Positions 37,202 through 45,011 of a stretch of 64,000 nucleotides of DNA are shown here, in pieces. Every line of letters begins with the position of its first letter. The first letter of the stretch is position 1. The stretch comes from a virus. The notes beneath the pieces were generated by a model. That model searched no databases and was not told where the DNA came from. It saw only the letters and a program-made list of their open reading frames with translations. The stretch is taken from positions 81,284 to 145,283 of the IMG/VR virus record IMGVR_UViG_3300032722_000006; one strand, written 5' to 3'. The position numbers and the translations under genes are program-made.

Positions 37202-37983
37202 CAGCCGATCTGATCGCAGGTGATTATATGGGTTTCACGATAAATCGTGGAGACATAATGAAGAATAAAGAACCTGGATACACTACGAATGGAATCTGGG
37301 CGCCTATGCAAGCGTTGAAGGAAAAGAATGTCGATCTGAATTGGGTCACAGGGCACCCTGTCCCGAATGCCAATGTTACTGCGAATGAAATGTTGGACGT
37401 CTTAAAAACGGGAAGATCACTTACGACAAAAACGGGTATTAAATTGATACCTGAGCCTGATCTGCTTGAAAAGGTCACGACAAAACTTGCAAGAATGACA
37501 TTCACGCAAGTCAAGGGATTGAAACCTGACTATGTCGTGACGCCTGAATCAAGCAGTCGTGTTGCAGAATTATTCGGTGACAAGTTAGCAGCATTGTTGG
37601 GGGCAGATCACGTCCCGGCGGGGGTAATAAAGACAAGAGACGCAAACAAGCCTCGCTTCGACGTCCCACAAAAAATGAAAGGGAAGCCGTCTGAAAAGAC
37701 GGCACTCGCTTCACTTGAGCGATGGAAAAAGAAAATACGTAAGGGTGAGACGCCTAGCTTACGATCGCACTTTGATGCCCGTTCGCGTCATCATCTAAGT
37801 CATTTTATGGATCCTAGCGATAAACTTATACAACGTTGGGCCGAAGAACCCACGGGCAAGACTGTGTTACTTGCTGATGACGTCGTCACAACGGGGACAA
37901 CGCAGAAGGACTCGAGGCGAGCACTAGAAGAGTTGGGTTACGTGATCGTAGGTAGCGTTGCAATGTTCAAAGAACAAAGCTAG
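37198..37983 (+). CDS. Phosphoribosyltransferase-domain protein
   Basis: A 261-residue protein from GTG 37198. The C-terminus holds a PRPP-binding loop, TVLLADDVVTTGTTQKDSRRALEELGY near residues 222-248, with the two acidic residues and TTGTT of type I PRTases; upstream PDYVVTPESSSRVAELFGDKLAALL is the nucleotide-binding strand-helix. The acceptor base is not evident. It is preceded by the detached tag peptide, so it may be a virion-targeted enzyme. Confidence 0.78.
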   Translation: MTADLIAGDYMGFTINRGDIMKNKEPGYTTNGIWAPMQALKEKNVDLNWVTGHPVPNANVTANEMLDVLKTGRSLTTKTGIKLIPEPDLLEKVTTKLARMTFTQVKGLKPDYVVTPESSSRVAELFGDKLAALLGADHVPAGVIKTRDANKPRFDVPQKMKGKPSEKTALASLERWKKKIRKGETPSLRSHFDARSRHHLSHFMDPSDKLIQRWAEEPTGKTVLLADDVVTTGTTQKDSRRALEELGYVIVGSVAMFKEQS

Positions 37984-38732
37984 CGCATTAGTTGGTCCCA
38001 GCGCGCCTCGAGAAACCTCGCATAGATGATGCTTGGCAACCCGTAGGAGCCGACTGCGTACCCTTCGTTCGCCTCAATGAGGACGGTCGTTTGACGATCT
38101 TCTTCGCTAAACGGCACGATCTCGCGGACTACACCCAGGTCGAGGACGTACGCATCAGGCATCTTTCCCCTTCCTTCACGAACTGCACGCTCGAGGACGC
38201 CGAGCGTAGGTGCGTACCCCCAGTCGCCCTTGTAGTGTTTGACACCGACGACCTTGTGGTGCCTGATGAAGCACCGCCACTCGCTGATGATGTCGATCTC
38301 GTCAGCTACGAGGCACGGCGTATCTGATTCGTAGATCGCAACGTTCAATCGCGATCGTGGATCATCAGGGTCCCAAACGAAACCGGTGAACTGCTTCTGC
38401 TGCACAGGCTTGACAAACTTGCGGGTGATGAGACCACGCACTTCCTCAAGCGTACACTCCTTGATCTCCCGTCCCAGCATCCACCTCAGATGATCGGGAT
38501 AGTCGATGTTGGGAGGGATTGGCTTTCCACACATTGTGAGCGCGGACCTGATATCACCGATGTGACCGCAGACGATGACGTTGGGCCCGATGTCACCGAA
38601 CTTCTCTAGGTCACCAAACCCATAGTACGGAACGACAGGGATTCCCTGCTGAACAAAGCCGTCCGCCGCGGCATAGGTGTTCTGGTTGTCGGGCAGGTTC
38701 TCACGAAACCTGACGTACGCCTTGTCGATCAT
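37980..38732 (-). CDS. ATP-grasp domain protein
   Basis: A 250-residue protein resembling small phage ATP-grasp proteins (DUF4343-like): RKFVKPVQQKQFTGFVW with the ATP-binding Lys near 128, EIDIISEWRCFIRHHKVVGVKHYKG near 165, and terminal VLIEANEGYAVGSYGL with the metal-binding E-x-N-E. Such enzymes ligate a carboxylate to an amine or modify peptides or sugars. It overlaps the convergent PRTase gene by 4 nt and shares a base with the HD gene upstream. Confidence 0.8.
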   Translation of the reverse strand: MIDKAYVRFRENLPDNQNTYAAADGFVQQGIPVVPYYGFGDLEKFGDIGPNVIVCGHIGDIRSALTMCGKPIPPNIDYPDHLRWMLGREIKECTLEEVRGLITRKFVKPVQQKQFTGFVWDPDDPRSRLNVAIYESDTPCLVADEIDIISEWRCFIRHHKVVGVKHYKGDWGYAPTLGVLERAVREGRGKMPDAYVLDLGVVREIVPFSEEDRQTTVLIEANEGYAVGSYGLPSIIYARFLEARWDQLMR

Positions 38733-39718
38733 CAGTCAGTCTCCCCTCTTCTGTCGAGAACATCCTGCATGTCTGCGTGAATCTCTCTTGCGATCTCTTC
38801 CTGCAAAGCGAAGAGTGCCTTCGTTCCTTCGACGGCGTACCACTCGGCGTCCTTGTCGGTCGGGAGGTCGCCGGAAAACATCATCTGCTCGAGACCGTCG
38901 CGGATCGCGTTCAGTGCAGGGCCGATGCTACAGATCCCGCGCTGAATGATGATGCCCATTGTGTTCTTAGGAAGCCTGGGCCTTGCGTCATCGATACGAA
39001 CATCGATCACGCGCTTCACCATCGCGTCCACCCGCGCCACGTTCGCAGCACGCTTCGATACGAACTTTGACGTAGCGTCAGCTCGCCCGAGCGCAGCGAG
39101 CAGGGTGAATCCCACGCTTCCACCCATGTCAGCTACGATGCGCCTGCAGCTCGAGTCTGTCCAGTGATCGACATTGCAGTGAACGCGCATGTGATTGTAC
39201 ACGAGCCGATCGACAAGGTCGTAGGTCTTGTCGTCGAACAGCTTCATGCGTTCCTGCAGCTTTTCGAGCATGCGCCCGCCGACTGCATCGTGACCGTGAA
39301 ACGTCACTTTCCCCTCGATGAACCTGAGGGTGCGTGCCTTCCCAATGTCGTGGAAGAGGGCACCGTATCGTAGCGGACGAATCTTCGCTGTGTTTGCAAC
39401 GACTTGCTTGGTGTGCAGCCACACGTCCTTGTGTTTCAGTCCCTTTCCGTCAGTCTCACCATCGTTCCCAAGGTCCTTCAACGCCTGAAGCTCTGGAAAG
39501 AGAGCGCGGATGATGCCGGCCTTCATCAGTAGCTCGAGGCCGTCAGCGACGTGGTCGCCCAGGATGAGTTCATCGAACAGCTGGACACAGCGGTCGTGAT
39601 TGAGAGCGTACATCTGCTCGTACTCTCCCAGAGAAAAGATGTGTGGGACTACAATGTCATCAGGCGCGCCGCGGAGGGATCCTTCAACACATAGCTCAAG
39701 TACTTCGATGGGTTCCAT
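38732..39718 (-). CDS. HD-domain protein related to the C-terminal part of CCA-adding enzyme
   Basis: A 328-residue protein. Residues 55-190 match the HD domain that follows the catalytic head in bacterial tRNA nucleotidyltransferases: LLMKAGIIRALFPELQAL, DVWLHTKQVV, LRYGALFHDIGKARTL, FHGHDAVGGRMLEKLQERMK and RLVYNHMRVH, supplying the metal-binding H..HD..D. The nucleotidyltransferase head itself is absent. In E. coli this HD domain has 2',3'-cyclic phosphodiesterase and phosphatase activity on tRNA ends, so a role in tRNA end repair is plausible. Promoter GTGCAA, 18, TAGAAT, 6. Confidence 0.82.
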   Translation of the reverse strand: MEPIEVLELCVEGSLRGAPDDIVVPHIFSLGEYEQMYALNHDRCVQLFDELILGDHVADGLELLMKAGIIRALFPELQALKDLGNDGETDGKGLKHKDVWLHTKQVVANTAKIRPLRYGALFHDIGKARTLRFIEGKVTFHGHDAVGGRMLEKLQERMKLFDDKTYDLVDRLVYNHMRVHCNVDHWTDSSCRRIVADMGGSVGFTLLAALGRADATSKFVSKRAANVARVDAMVKRVIDVRIDDARPRLPKNTMGIIIQRGICSIGPALNAIRDGLEQMMFSGDLPTDKDAEWYAVEGTKALFALQEEIAREIHADMQDVLDRRGETD

Positions 39719-39754
39719 GCTCTCATTCTAACACAGGATGAGGTAAATTTGCAC
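39719..39754 (-). promoter_or_regulatory. Leaderless-type promoter, divergent pair
   Basis: GTGCAA, 18 nt, TAGAAT, 6 nt, ATG 39718. It overlaps the plus-strand promoter of the gene at 39777 (AGGTAA, 18 nt, TAGGAT, 6 nt). Confidence 0.75.
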
Positions 39755-39776
39755 TGTGGTGGTGTAGGATGTGAAG

Positions 39777-40739
39777 ATGAAGGCCCAGTTATACGATCTC
39801 ATCGAGAGTCACGAGTACGATGCGAACGACCTCTACATGACGAACATCAGCGAGACGTTGGAGGAACGATTCAACATCGTGAAGGTGACGAAGAAGCAGT
39901 TGTATGCCCTAACACCTGGCGCGCTCGATTACGGGATGCAGAAGAACAACGTCCTGTGTCGATTGAAACTGCGTACTTTGTACAACGACATCGATCGTAT
40001 CGCTCCGTTGCTCAAGAACACGAATCTGATCGTCAATGACTTCGACACGACTGAGAACTTCATGCCAGACTCTCCTTACTTCGGATCATACCAGAAGATC
40101 ATGGAGAAACTGCCCAACATTCGCAGATGGCTCGTCCAGTCGTGGTGGTGGTCAGAGCAGGTGCGAATGGCTGGAATGCCTTGCGTTGCGGCAAAACAGT
40201 GGATCAATCCGAAGTATTGCTGTCAACCCATCCCGTGGAAAGACAGACAACGTGATGTCGTTTTCAGCGGATCGATGCATGGGCACAGAAAGGTGTTCTT
40301 TGAAGAGCTTCAGAAGGCCGGGTTGAAGGTCGAGGTGAGGCAGAGGACGCCCGGGTTCATCGACTACCTCAACTACTTGTCGAACTCACGCGTCATGGTC
40401 AGGAGCGAGCGGCGCAACCAGGTCGTGCGACTTCCTGGGACACGTTTCTTCTACGACATGGAACTTCCGATGCCAAACACGCTCTGGCAACGTGACGTGG
40501 AATGCGCAGGACGAGGTTGCTTCTCACTTCGGGAACCCGACGAAGAGATGTACAACTGGCGTGTGCACGATGTCCCATCAATCGTCACGTTTGAGACGAT
40601 CGAGGAGTGCGTACGCTTGGTAAAGACGATCTTGAACAACCCGTCAGTTGAGACGCTCGTTGAGGAAGGAATCGAGGTTGTGAAGTTCGATGGGGGTCAC
40701 ACGTCAGTCGCGGACCTGGTCGCATCGTTCATCGAATGA
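39777..40739 (+). CDS. Glycosyltransferase-like protein (CgeB-type)
   Basis: A 320-residue protein resembling CgeB/GT1-type single-chain transferases: VVFSGSMHGHRKVFFEELQKAGLKVEVRQRTPGF near residues 158-195, VRSERRNQVVRLPGTRF, then ECAGRGCFSLREPDEEM and a terminal ECVRLVKTILNN helix. It is one of three glycosyltransferase-like genes in this region. Start ATG 39777 follows TAGGAT by 6 nt. Confidence 0.72.
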   Translation: MKAQLYDLIESHEYDANDLYMTNISETLEERFNIVKVTKKQLYALTPGALDYGMQKNNVLCRLKLRTLYNDIDRIAPLLKNTNLIVNDFDTTENFMPDSPYFGSYQKIMEKLPNIRRWLVQSWWWSEQVRMAGMPCVAAKQWINPKYCCQPIPWKDRQRDVVFSGSMHGHRKVFFEELQKAGLKVEVRQRTPGFIDYLNYLSNSRVMVRSERRNQVVRLPGTRFFYDMELPMPNTLWQRDVECAGRGCFSLREPDEEMYNWRVHDVPSIVTFETIEECVRLVKTILNNPSVETLVEEGIEVVKFDGGHTSVADLVASFIE

Positions 40740-41003
40740 TCACAGGTTCTCGATCTGACTGTCAGGGAACAACACACCTAGACACCTGATCATGTCAACC
40801 AACCGCCTCTGACGCTCACCGTAGGACATCTCGATGCCTGACCAGAACACAGCCAGGCGAGAAAGGAGCGCGTAGGCCAGGTAGGACTGTTCACCGCCGG
40901 CATCGATTATTCCTGAGAGCCTCTGTGCCGTGGCTTGGGCCGCCGGAGGGTACGCAGGGACGCGTGGTTGCCTGTTCCTCGCCTGCTCTGTTTTCTTGCT
41001 CAT
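40740..41003 (-). CDS. Hypothetical protein
   Basis: An 87-residue protein with a basic start (MSKKTEQARNRQPRV) and a helical body (ERQRRLVDMIRCLGVLFPD). Start overlaps the protease stop (ATGA). Its stop abuts the convergent glycosyltransferase. Confidence 0.68.
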   Translation of the reverse strand: MSKKTEQARNRQPRVPAYPPAAQATAQRLSGIIDAGGEQSYLAYALLSRLAVFWSGIEMSYGERQRRLVDMIRCLGVLFPDSQIENL

Positions 41004-41461
41004 GCTCGCTTCTTTCTCTTTCCGGTGAGGACGATAGAGTCGTACTTGTTGTTCTTCCACAACTCGGCGTAGTATGCGTTCGTATTGTGCTCCTGGTTTG
41101 GGCCCGGGTCAAGGAACCTCTTCTTGAAAGGATCCCAGACGACAGCATGGCATGCGTTCGGATCGCCAGGGTACGCCCTCCCGGGTAGATGGTACGAGAG
41201 GAACGTGACGACAGGAAGGTCAACGTCGCAAGGATTCTCCTTCCGAAACTCAACCGTGAATCCCAGCCGCTGGATGACCTTGAGCATCGCCTGAGCTGAG
41301 ACCCACAGTCGCTTGTCGTCCTTGATGACCTTGCGTCGAGGAAAGAACTCGTGCCGGGCCCGCTCGTACGAGACGCCGCACACTGTCGCAGTCGCACCGA
41401 TGCCGCAGCCGTTCCAGTCGCCTTGCTCAACGCGCTTGATCTCAAAGAACCAACGATCCAT
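41000..41461 (-). CDS. C39-like cysteine peptidase
   Basis: A 153-residue protein with a papain-like/C39 layout: Gln and catalytic Cys in EQGDWNGCGIGATATVCGVSYE near residues 12-30 and the His-Asp part ACHAVVWDPFKKRFLDPG near 103-120. It may process a phage or host protein. TGATG links it to the L12-like gene upstream. Confidence 0.75.
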   Translation of the reverse strand: MDRWFFEIKRVEQGDWNGCGIGATATVCGVSYERARHEFFPRRKVIKDDKRLWVSAQAMLKVIQRLGFTVEFRKENPCDVDLPVVTFLSYHLPGRAYPGDPNACHAVVWDPFKKRFLDPGPNQEHNTNAYYAELWKNNKYDSIVLTGKRKKRA

Positions 41462-41910
41462 CAGAACTTCACACTCTCTTCCTTGTCGTTGAACTTCAGC
41501 TCGATGTCACTGTGGTTGAGTTCGACAGCGTCGACGACCTCGAACTGTTCAATGATCTTCCACGCCTTCGCCGCAGATTCCTCATCCTTGAAGTGCACTA
41601 GCGGCGTCCTCTGCGGCTTCTCGACCAGGTCCTTTGCAAGCTTGAGGGGCATGTCCTCTAGCTGACGGATCGCCTTGATCAGGTTGATCTTGCTCACCTT
41701 GTACCAATTGACGTCCTTCCTGAGCGTGAGCACCATGGGACGCTTGAGACCCATGAACACGTGCTCGATTGCCAGGCCACAGCGTTGGAAGAAATCGTAT
41801 AGGTTGAGCAGTGTGACCTCGTCGCCCATCGTCACGAAGCGCGCCTCATCCGTGGATCCCTCGTCGAGGATCTCACTCACTCGAAAGTCAATGCGGAACT
41901 TGGCTGTCAT
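41461..41910 (-). CDS. Ribosomal L7/L12 C-terminal-domain-like protein
   Basis: A 149-residue protein. Residues 74-135 follow the bL12 C-terminal domain closely: SKINLIKAIRQLEDMPLKLAKDLVEKPQRTPL then DEESAAKAWKIIEQFEVVDAVEL, corresponding to IKxVRxxTGLGLKEAKDLVE and the terminal helix-strand. Residues 1-70 are a separate alpha/beta segment, not the L12 dimerisation domain. Like the copy at 13554 it might compete for translational GTPases. Promoter GTGCAA, 18 nt, TACGAT, 6 nt. Confidence 0.8.
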   Translation of the reverse strand: MTAKFRIDFRVSEILDEGSTDEARFVTMGDEVTLLNLYDFFQRCGLAIEHVFMGLKRPMVLTLRKDVNWYKVSKINLIKAIRQLEDMPLKLAKDLVEKPQRTPLVHFKDEESAAKAWKIIEQFEVVDAVELNHSDIELKFNDKEESVKF

Positions 41911-41946
41911 GCTAGCATCGTACCACGGTCGCTAGCCCAGTTGCAC
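41911..41946 (-). promoter_or_regulatory. Leaderless-type promoter
   Basis: GTGCAA, 18 nt, TACGAT, 6 nt, ATG 41910. Confidence 0.8.
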
Positions 41947-42013
41947 TGTCCCAGGTTAAGACGCACACCGCCATTCACAGACGACGCAGGATGCGATCGC
42001 TGATGAACTTTCG

Positions 42014-42211
42014 CTATTCTGTCAAACGCGTGAAGGACACCAAGCACGTCTCGTCGCTCTCTTCTTCTTCCACGTTTTGGGCCGCACGAAGTACGTCCTC
42101 GATCGTCAAGAAGGTGTTTGCCTCTGCACAGTCAAGAGCGTCCCCGATCGCGTAGCAACCACAGGAGGCACACTGAGGAACGAGAGAATCATCGTAGGCG
42201 TGGGCACACAT
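42014..42211 (-). CDS. Small acidic hypothetical protein
   Basis: A 65-residue protein with CASCGCYAIGDALDC (possible metal site) and an acidic C-half. It starts 2 nt after the stop of the upstream gene, with GAGG ahead of it. Confidence 0.65.
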   Translation of the reverse strand: MCAHAYDDSLVPQCASCGCYAIGDALDCAEANTFLTIEDVLRAAQNVEEEESDETCLVSFTRLTE

Positions 42212-42213
42212 CG

Positions 42214-42513
42214 TTACCTCGGACCGGTACGAGGGAATTCATCGTGGTACAGCGTGCTAGCCGTGTCAGGAGGGATGGGAAGCATCGAAGATGAATCCTG
42301 ATCCTGAACGAGGCGATCGATGTCAGAGTTTGACCTGAATTCCTTCTTGATCGGCTCGTGATCGAAGAAGCTCTCGTGCGTGCGATCGATGTTTTCAACA
42401 AGCTTCACTGCGTCCTCGATGAAGACTGTCACCATCACGCGGTCCGTGATGGCGTGGGGCTCTTGTTCGAGCATCTGCAACACCAACCTCGCAATGAAGT
42501 CCTTTTTTGTCAT
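42214..42513 (-). CDS. Hypothetical protein
   Basis: A 99-residue protein from MTKKDFIARLVLQMLEQEPH. In-frame starts at 42549 and 42591 (the latter behind AGGAGG) would extend it over the small membrane protein in another frame. No family. Confidence 0.6.
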   Translation of the reverse strand: MTKKDFIARLVLQMLEQEPHAITDRVMVTVFIEDAVKLVENIDRTHESFFDHEPIKKEFRSNSDIDRLVQDQDSSSMLPIPPDTASTLYHDEFPRTGPR

Positions 42514-42556
42514 GAGCTTCTTTCTTCGCGTGAAATCATCGCCCCACATGCGTACA

Positions 42557-42688
42557 TCACGGGATGCGATAACCCCACTTCTTGAAAACATATTCACATC
42601 CCCTCCTGACGAGCCAGGAAAGTCCGCGCGCAGCAAAGTACGCGGCGATGATGAATATCGTTATTGATGCGTACAGGATGATGATCAA
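42557..42688 (-). CDS. Small single-pass membrane protein
   Basis: A 43-residue frame from TTG 42688: one N-terminal helix (IIILYASITIFIIAAYFA) and a basic tail (RRGCEYVFKKWGYRIP). It fills the gap between two genes. The TTG start makes it tentative. Confidence 0.5.
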   Translation of the reverse strand: MIIILYASITIFIIAAYFAARGLSWLVRRGCEYVFKKWGYRIP

Positions 42689-42692
42689 GCGG

Positions 42693-42887
42693 TTATTCGA
42701 CCTTCTTCAAGGCAGACACGAGGGTTTCAAGCCTGTGAACCGCTCCGGATTCATCATACCATACGCAGCTGGCTATTGCACCGTCCGTGTAGTCGACGGT
42801 CATCCTCAGATCCGAGAGTCCCGGAGGACCGCACTTGAGCGAGACGGTGTCGCCCTCGAGGATCACCCTGTCAAAGAAGTCGTTCAT
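42693..42887 (-). CDS. Small hypothetical protein (YodC-like)
   Basis: A 64-residue protein: FFDRVILEGDTVSLKCGPPGLSDLRMTV then IASCVWYDESGAVHRLETL. The order GDxVxLKxGGPxMTV..C.WF resembles DUF2158/YodC small proteins, which is a tentative match. Start overlaps the lipoprotein stop upstream region by ATGA. Confidence 0.62.
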   Translation of the reverse strand: MNDFFDRVILEGDTVSLKCGPPGLSDLRMTVDYTDGAIASCVWYDESGAVHRLETLVSALKKVE

Positions 42888-43498
42888 GGTCGATTTCCTC
42901 TACCCGTGATGATCTGCTCGGTGACCCGCGCGGCGGGCACCTCCGCAGGATCGATCGCACCCGCTAGCTTGAACGGGCTGACGATCACGCGCACCTCGAA
43001 GTACACGGGCTTCACGTCGGTGCCGTTCGGGTCCTTGCACAGGATCCACGTGCCCTCAGCGGAGGGAGGGGCGAAGAGGCCGTTCGGATCGGCCTGAGGC
43101 ATGACGTCCCCGCGCCAGAGGGGCGTACCTGAGCGGACTGAATCGCGTGTGTACTGCAGCTTCTGAGGGGAGGTGTACTGCGTCGCGTACGGGAGACCGT
43201 AGCCGACAGAGCGACACCGCATGATGAGCTGACCCGACATCGTCTCCGAGTAGGTGAACGTCGACAGGCCTGCCTGGTCCCTCAGTTCGATGATGTCCTT
43301 CATGAGCTTGCGCTCTGTGAAGTTCCTGATCGCCGGCATCCCCGTCTGGGCTGTGCCTTCCTTCAGGATCGTCTCCTGCTGCTCACGTTGAATCTCGTCG
43401 GCGGACGGGGGCGTGTTGTCGCAGGAGGCAACCCCGAGTGACAACGCAAGGCAGCACGCCGCCACCAGGAGGCACCGGTTCGATCGATCGCCGATCAC
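42884..43498 (-). CDS. Lipoprotein of unknown function
   Basis: A 204-residue protein with a lipoprotein signal (CLLVAACCLALSLGVASC, lipobox at about residue 26). The mature part contains a beta-rich region (MSGQLIMRCRSVGYGLPYATQYTSP ... EGTWILCKDPNG). Exported to the host envelope. It could mediate superinfection exclusion, but that is only inference. Confidence 0.75.
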   Translation of the reverse strand: MIGDRSNRCLLVAACCLALSLGVASCDNTPPSADEIQREQQETILKEGTAQTGMPAIRNFTERKLMKDIIELRDQAGLSTFTYSETMSGQLIMRCRSVGYGLPYATQYTSPQKLQYTRDSVRSGTPLWRGDVMPQADPNGLFAPPSAEGTWILCKDPNGTDVKPVYFEVRVIVSPFKLAGAIDPAEVPAARVTEQIITGRGNRP

Positions 43499-43500
43499 GG

Positions 43501-43689
43501 TCAGCCTCCCGTCGCAGCGTCGAGGGTGACGACCGCGGGTGCGGACCCATCAGGCCCAACGCCTGCATCGGTGAGCGTGATCGTGGCGTCCGGACGGGAC
43601 GGAAGGTTGTTGGGCGCCGAGCACAGCAGGCCGACAACGCAGACGACGAACAGGACGACGATGACGAGACCGATCTTCTTGAGATTCAT
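43501..43689 (-). CDS. Small membrane-anchored or lipoprotein-like protein
   Basis: A 62-residue protein with LKKIGLVIVVLFVVCVVGLLC then a short Asp/Thr-rich tail. AAAGGAAA lies upstream of ATG 43689. It precedes the lipoprotein gene by 2 nt, forming an envelope operon. Confidence 0.68.
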   Translation of the reverse strand: MNLKKIGLVIVVLFVVCVVGLLCSAPNNLPSRPDATITLTDAGVGPDGSAPAVVTLDAATGG

Positions 43690-43726
43690 TTTGAACAGTT
43701 TCCTTTCAATTGTTGATGATGAGAGG

Positions 43727-44125
43727 TCAGCGGCCGAATTGCCGCGAACGTAGGTCAGAGACGAACATCTGCAGGTCAGGCGACAAACGGGACACATCAA
43801 CGCTTGCGACCTCGTGGAGGACGATCGATGCGATGGCGTCCTTCTGGTCCTTGTCGCCCTTGACGAACTCGACCTGGAGCTGGTGGAGGTGCTGGTTCAC
43901 GCCGTCGACGTAGGCCTGCGAATGGGTGAACGTATCGTGGCGAACCTGCTCGTAGGCAGGGTCAAAGACCTTGTGCTGGGCGAGGTCGTTCGCCTGACCG
44001 CACCATCCCAATGCAACGCTGCTCATGACGATGCACATGCCGGCGGCGACGGTGCCCACGATACCGAGTCCCCATTTCACGAGCGACACTGATTCATCTT
44101 CTTGAAGGTTCATGTAGTGACCCAT
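43727..44125 (-). CDS. Membrane-anchored protein with coiled-coil-like tail
   Basis: A 132-residue protein with one transmembrane helix near residues 16-42 (VKWGLGIVGTVAAGMCIVMSS) and a helical periplasmic or cytoplasmic part. GAGGAA precedes the ATG. Together with the two genes after it, it looks like an envelope-associated (possibly spanin- or exclusion-type) set; not proven. Confidence 0.65.
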   Translation of the reverse strand: MGHYMNLQEDESVSLVKWGLGIVGTVAAGMCIVMSSVALGWCGQANDLAQHKVFDPAYEQVRHDTFTHSQAYVDGVNQHLHQLQVEFVKGDKDQKDAIASIVLHEVASVDVSRLSPDLQMFVSDLRSRQFGR

Positions 44126-44136
44126 CTATGTATTCC

Positions 44137-44220
44137 TCACACGTGTTTGGTCGTCCAGCCTGCAGCTCGGAGCTTGAGAATCAGGTCAGCGCTAATGTCG
44201 TGCATGCTCGTTTCATTCAT
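44137..44220 (-). CDS. Very small protein
   Basis: A 27-residue frame (MNETSMHDISADLILKLRAA) whose start overlaps the upstream stop as ATGA. Coding status rests on this coupling. Confidence 0.45.
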   Translation of the reverse strand: MNETSMHDISADLILKLRAAGWTTKHV

Positions 44221-44438
44221 AGCAACCCCACCTCGTGTTCCGCGAACTTGATGAACGCGCGTTCGTCGCCGCACGTCACCCATAGCCCTCCGCAACCCTC
44301 GGTTGCGGGTCCCAGCTTGAGGCACCAACCGGCCAAACAATCCGTACGATCATCATGCCGTTCGGAGATCGACCAACCCAGCGAGATCAGCACGTCCATC
44401 GCGTGCTGAAGCCCAATGATCTTCGTTGAGATGCTCAT
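44217..44438 (-). CDS. Small hypothetical protein
   Basis: A 73-residue alpha/beta protein (MSISTKIIGLQHAMDVLISL ... LWVTCGDERAFIKFAEHEV). No family recognised. Confidence 0.65.
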   Translation of the reverse strand: MSISTKIIGLQHAMDVLISLGWSISERHDDRTDCLAGWCLKLGPATEGCGGLWVTCGDERAFIKFAEHEVGLL

Positions 44439-44442
44439 CGTT

Positions 44443-44766
44443 TCATCCGATCAGGTTGTACATGACCGTCCCGTTCGAGAGCGGGTTGAACCGGCCGAAG
44501 ACGCGGGGGTGTCGCTTCAGGGCGAGGAACACTGCGGCGTACGTGACGTGCCGGGCGTTCGTCGGGTGTTCGCGTAGGGCGGCGAGGAGCTGCGGGATCG
44601 ACGCGAGCTCGTGGCCGCGTCGACCCATGACCTCCTTGAGGAGGGAAGGAACGGAGCGGACGAGAAATGCGTCACTCCTCGGCATCCTGGGTTGCTTGAC
44701 CCAACGCTGCATGGTGTTGGCGGGCTTGTATTGCCTGACGGTGTTGGGAGCTAGCCTGGTCTTCAT
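44443..44766 (-). CDS. Basic hypothetical protein
   Basis: A 107-residue Arg/Pro-rich helical protein (MKTRLAPNTVRQYKPANTMQ). Promoter GTGTAT, 18 nt, TACCAT, 7 nt, ATG. First of the run of small promoter-bearing genes. Confidence 0.7.
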   Translation of the reverse strand: MKTRLAPNTVRQYKPANTMQRWVKQPRMPRSDAFLVRSVPSLLKEVMGRRGHELASIPQLLAALREHPTNARHVTYAAVFLALKRHPRVFGRFNPLSNGTVMYNLIG

Positions 44767-44819
44767 GCTCTGGATGGTACCAACTGGGCACCCAAATATA
44801 CACCGTCATGGGTAGGCGG

Positions 44820-45011
44820 TCACTTCTTTTCGAAGAACAAGGCGTGCACGATGGTGCCCACGACGACCACGGGGGCCAGGACGACGAAGGCGGCCTGGAA
44901 CAGCAGCCCGAACGCTGCAATCAGCGGGATCATTGCGATGATGACAGCGGTGAAACCCGCGATCCAAGCGTAGTCCTTCAGCACGAGAGGCTCAACATTC
45001 TGCTTTTTCAT
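44820..45011 (-). CDS. Small membrane protein, two helices
   Basis: A 63-residue protein with two hydrophobic stretches (WIAGFTAVIIAMIPLIAAFG; FVVLAPVVVVGTIVHALFF). No clear Shine-Dalgarno or promoter was found just upstream. Confidence 0.68.
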   Translation of the reverse strand: MKKQNVEPLVLKDYAWIAGFTAVIIAMIPLIAAFGLLFQAAFVVLAPVVVVGTIVHALFFEKK

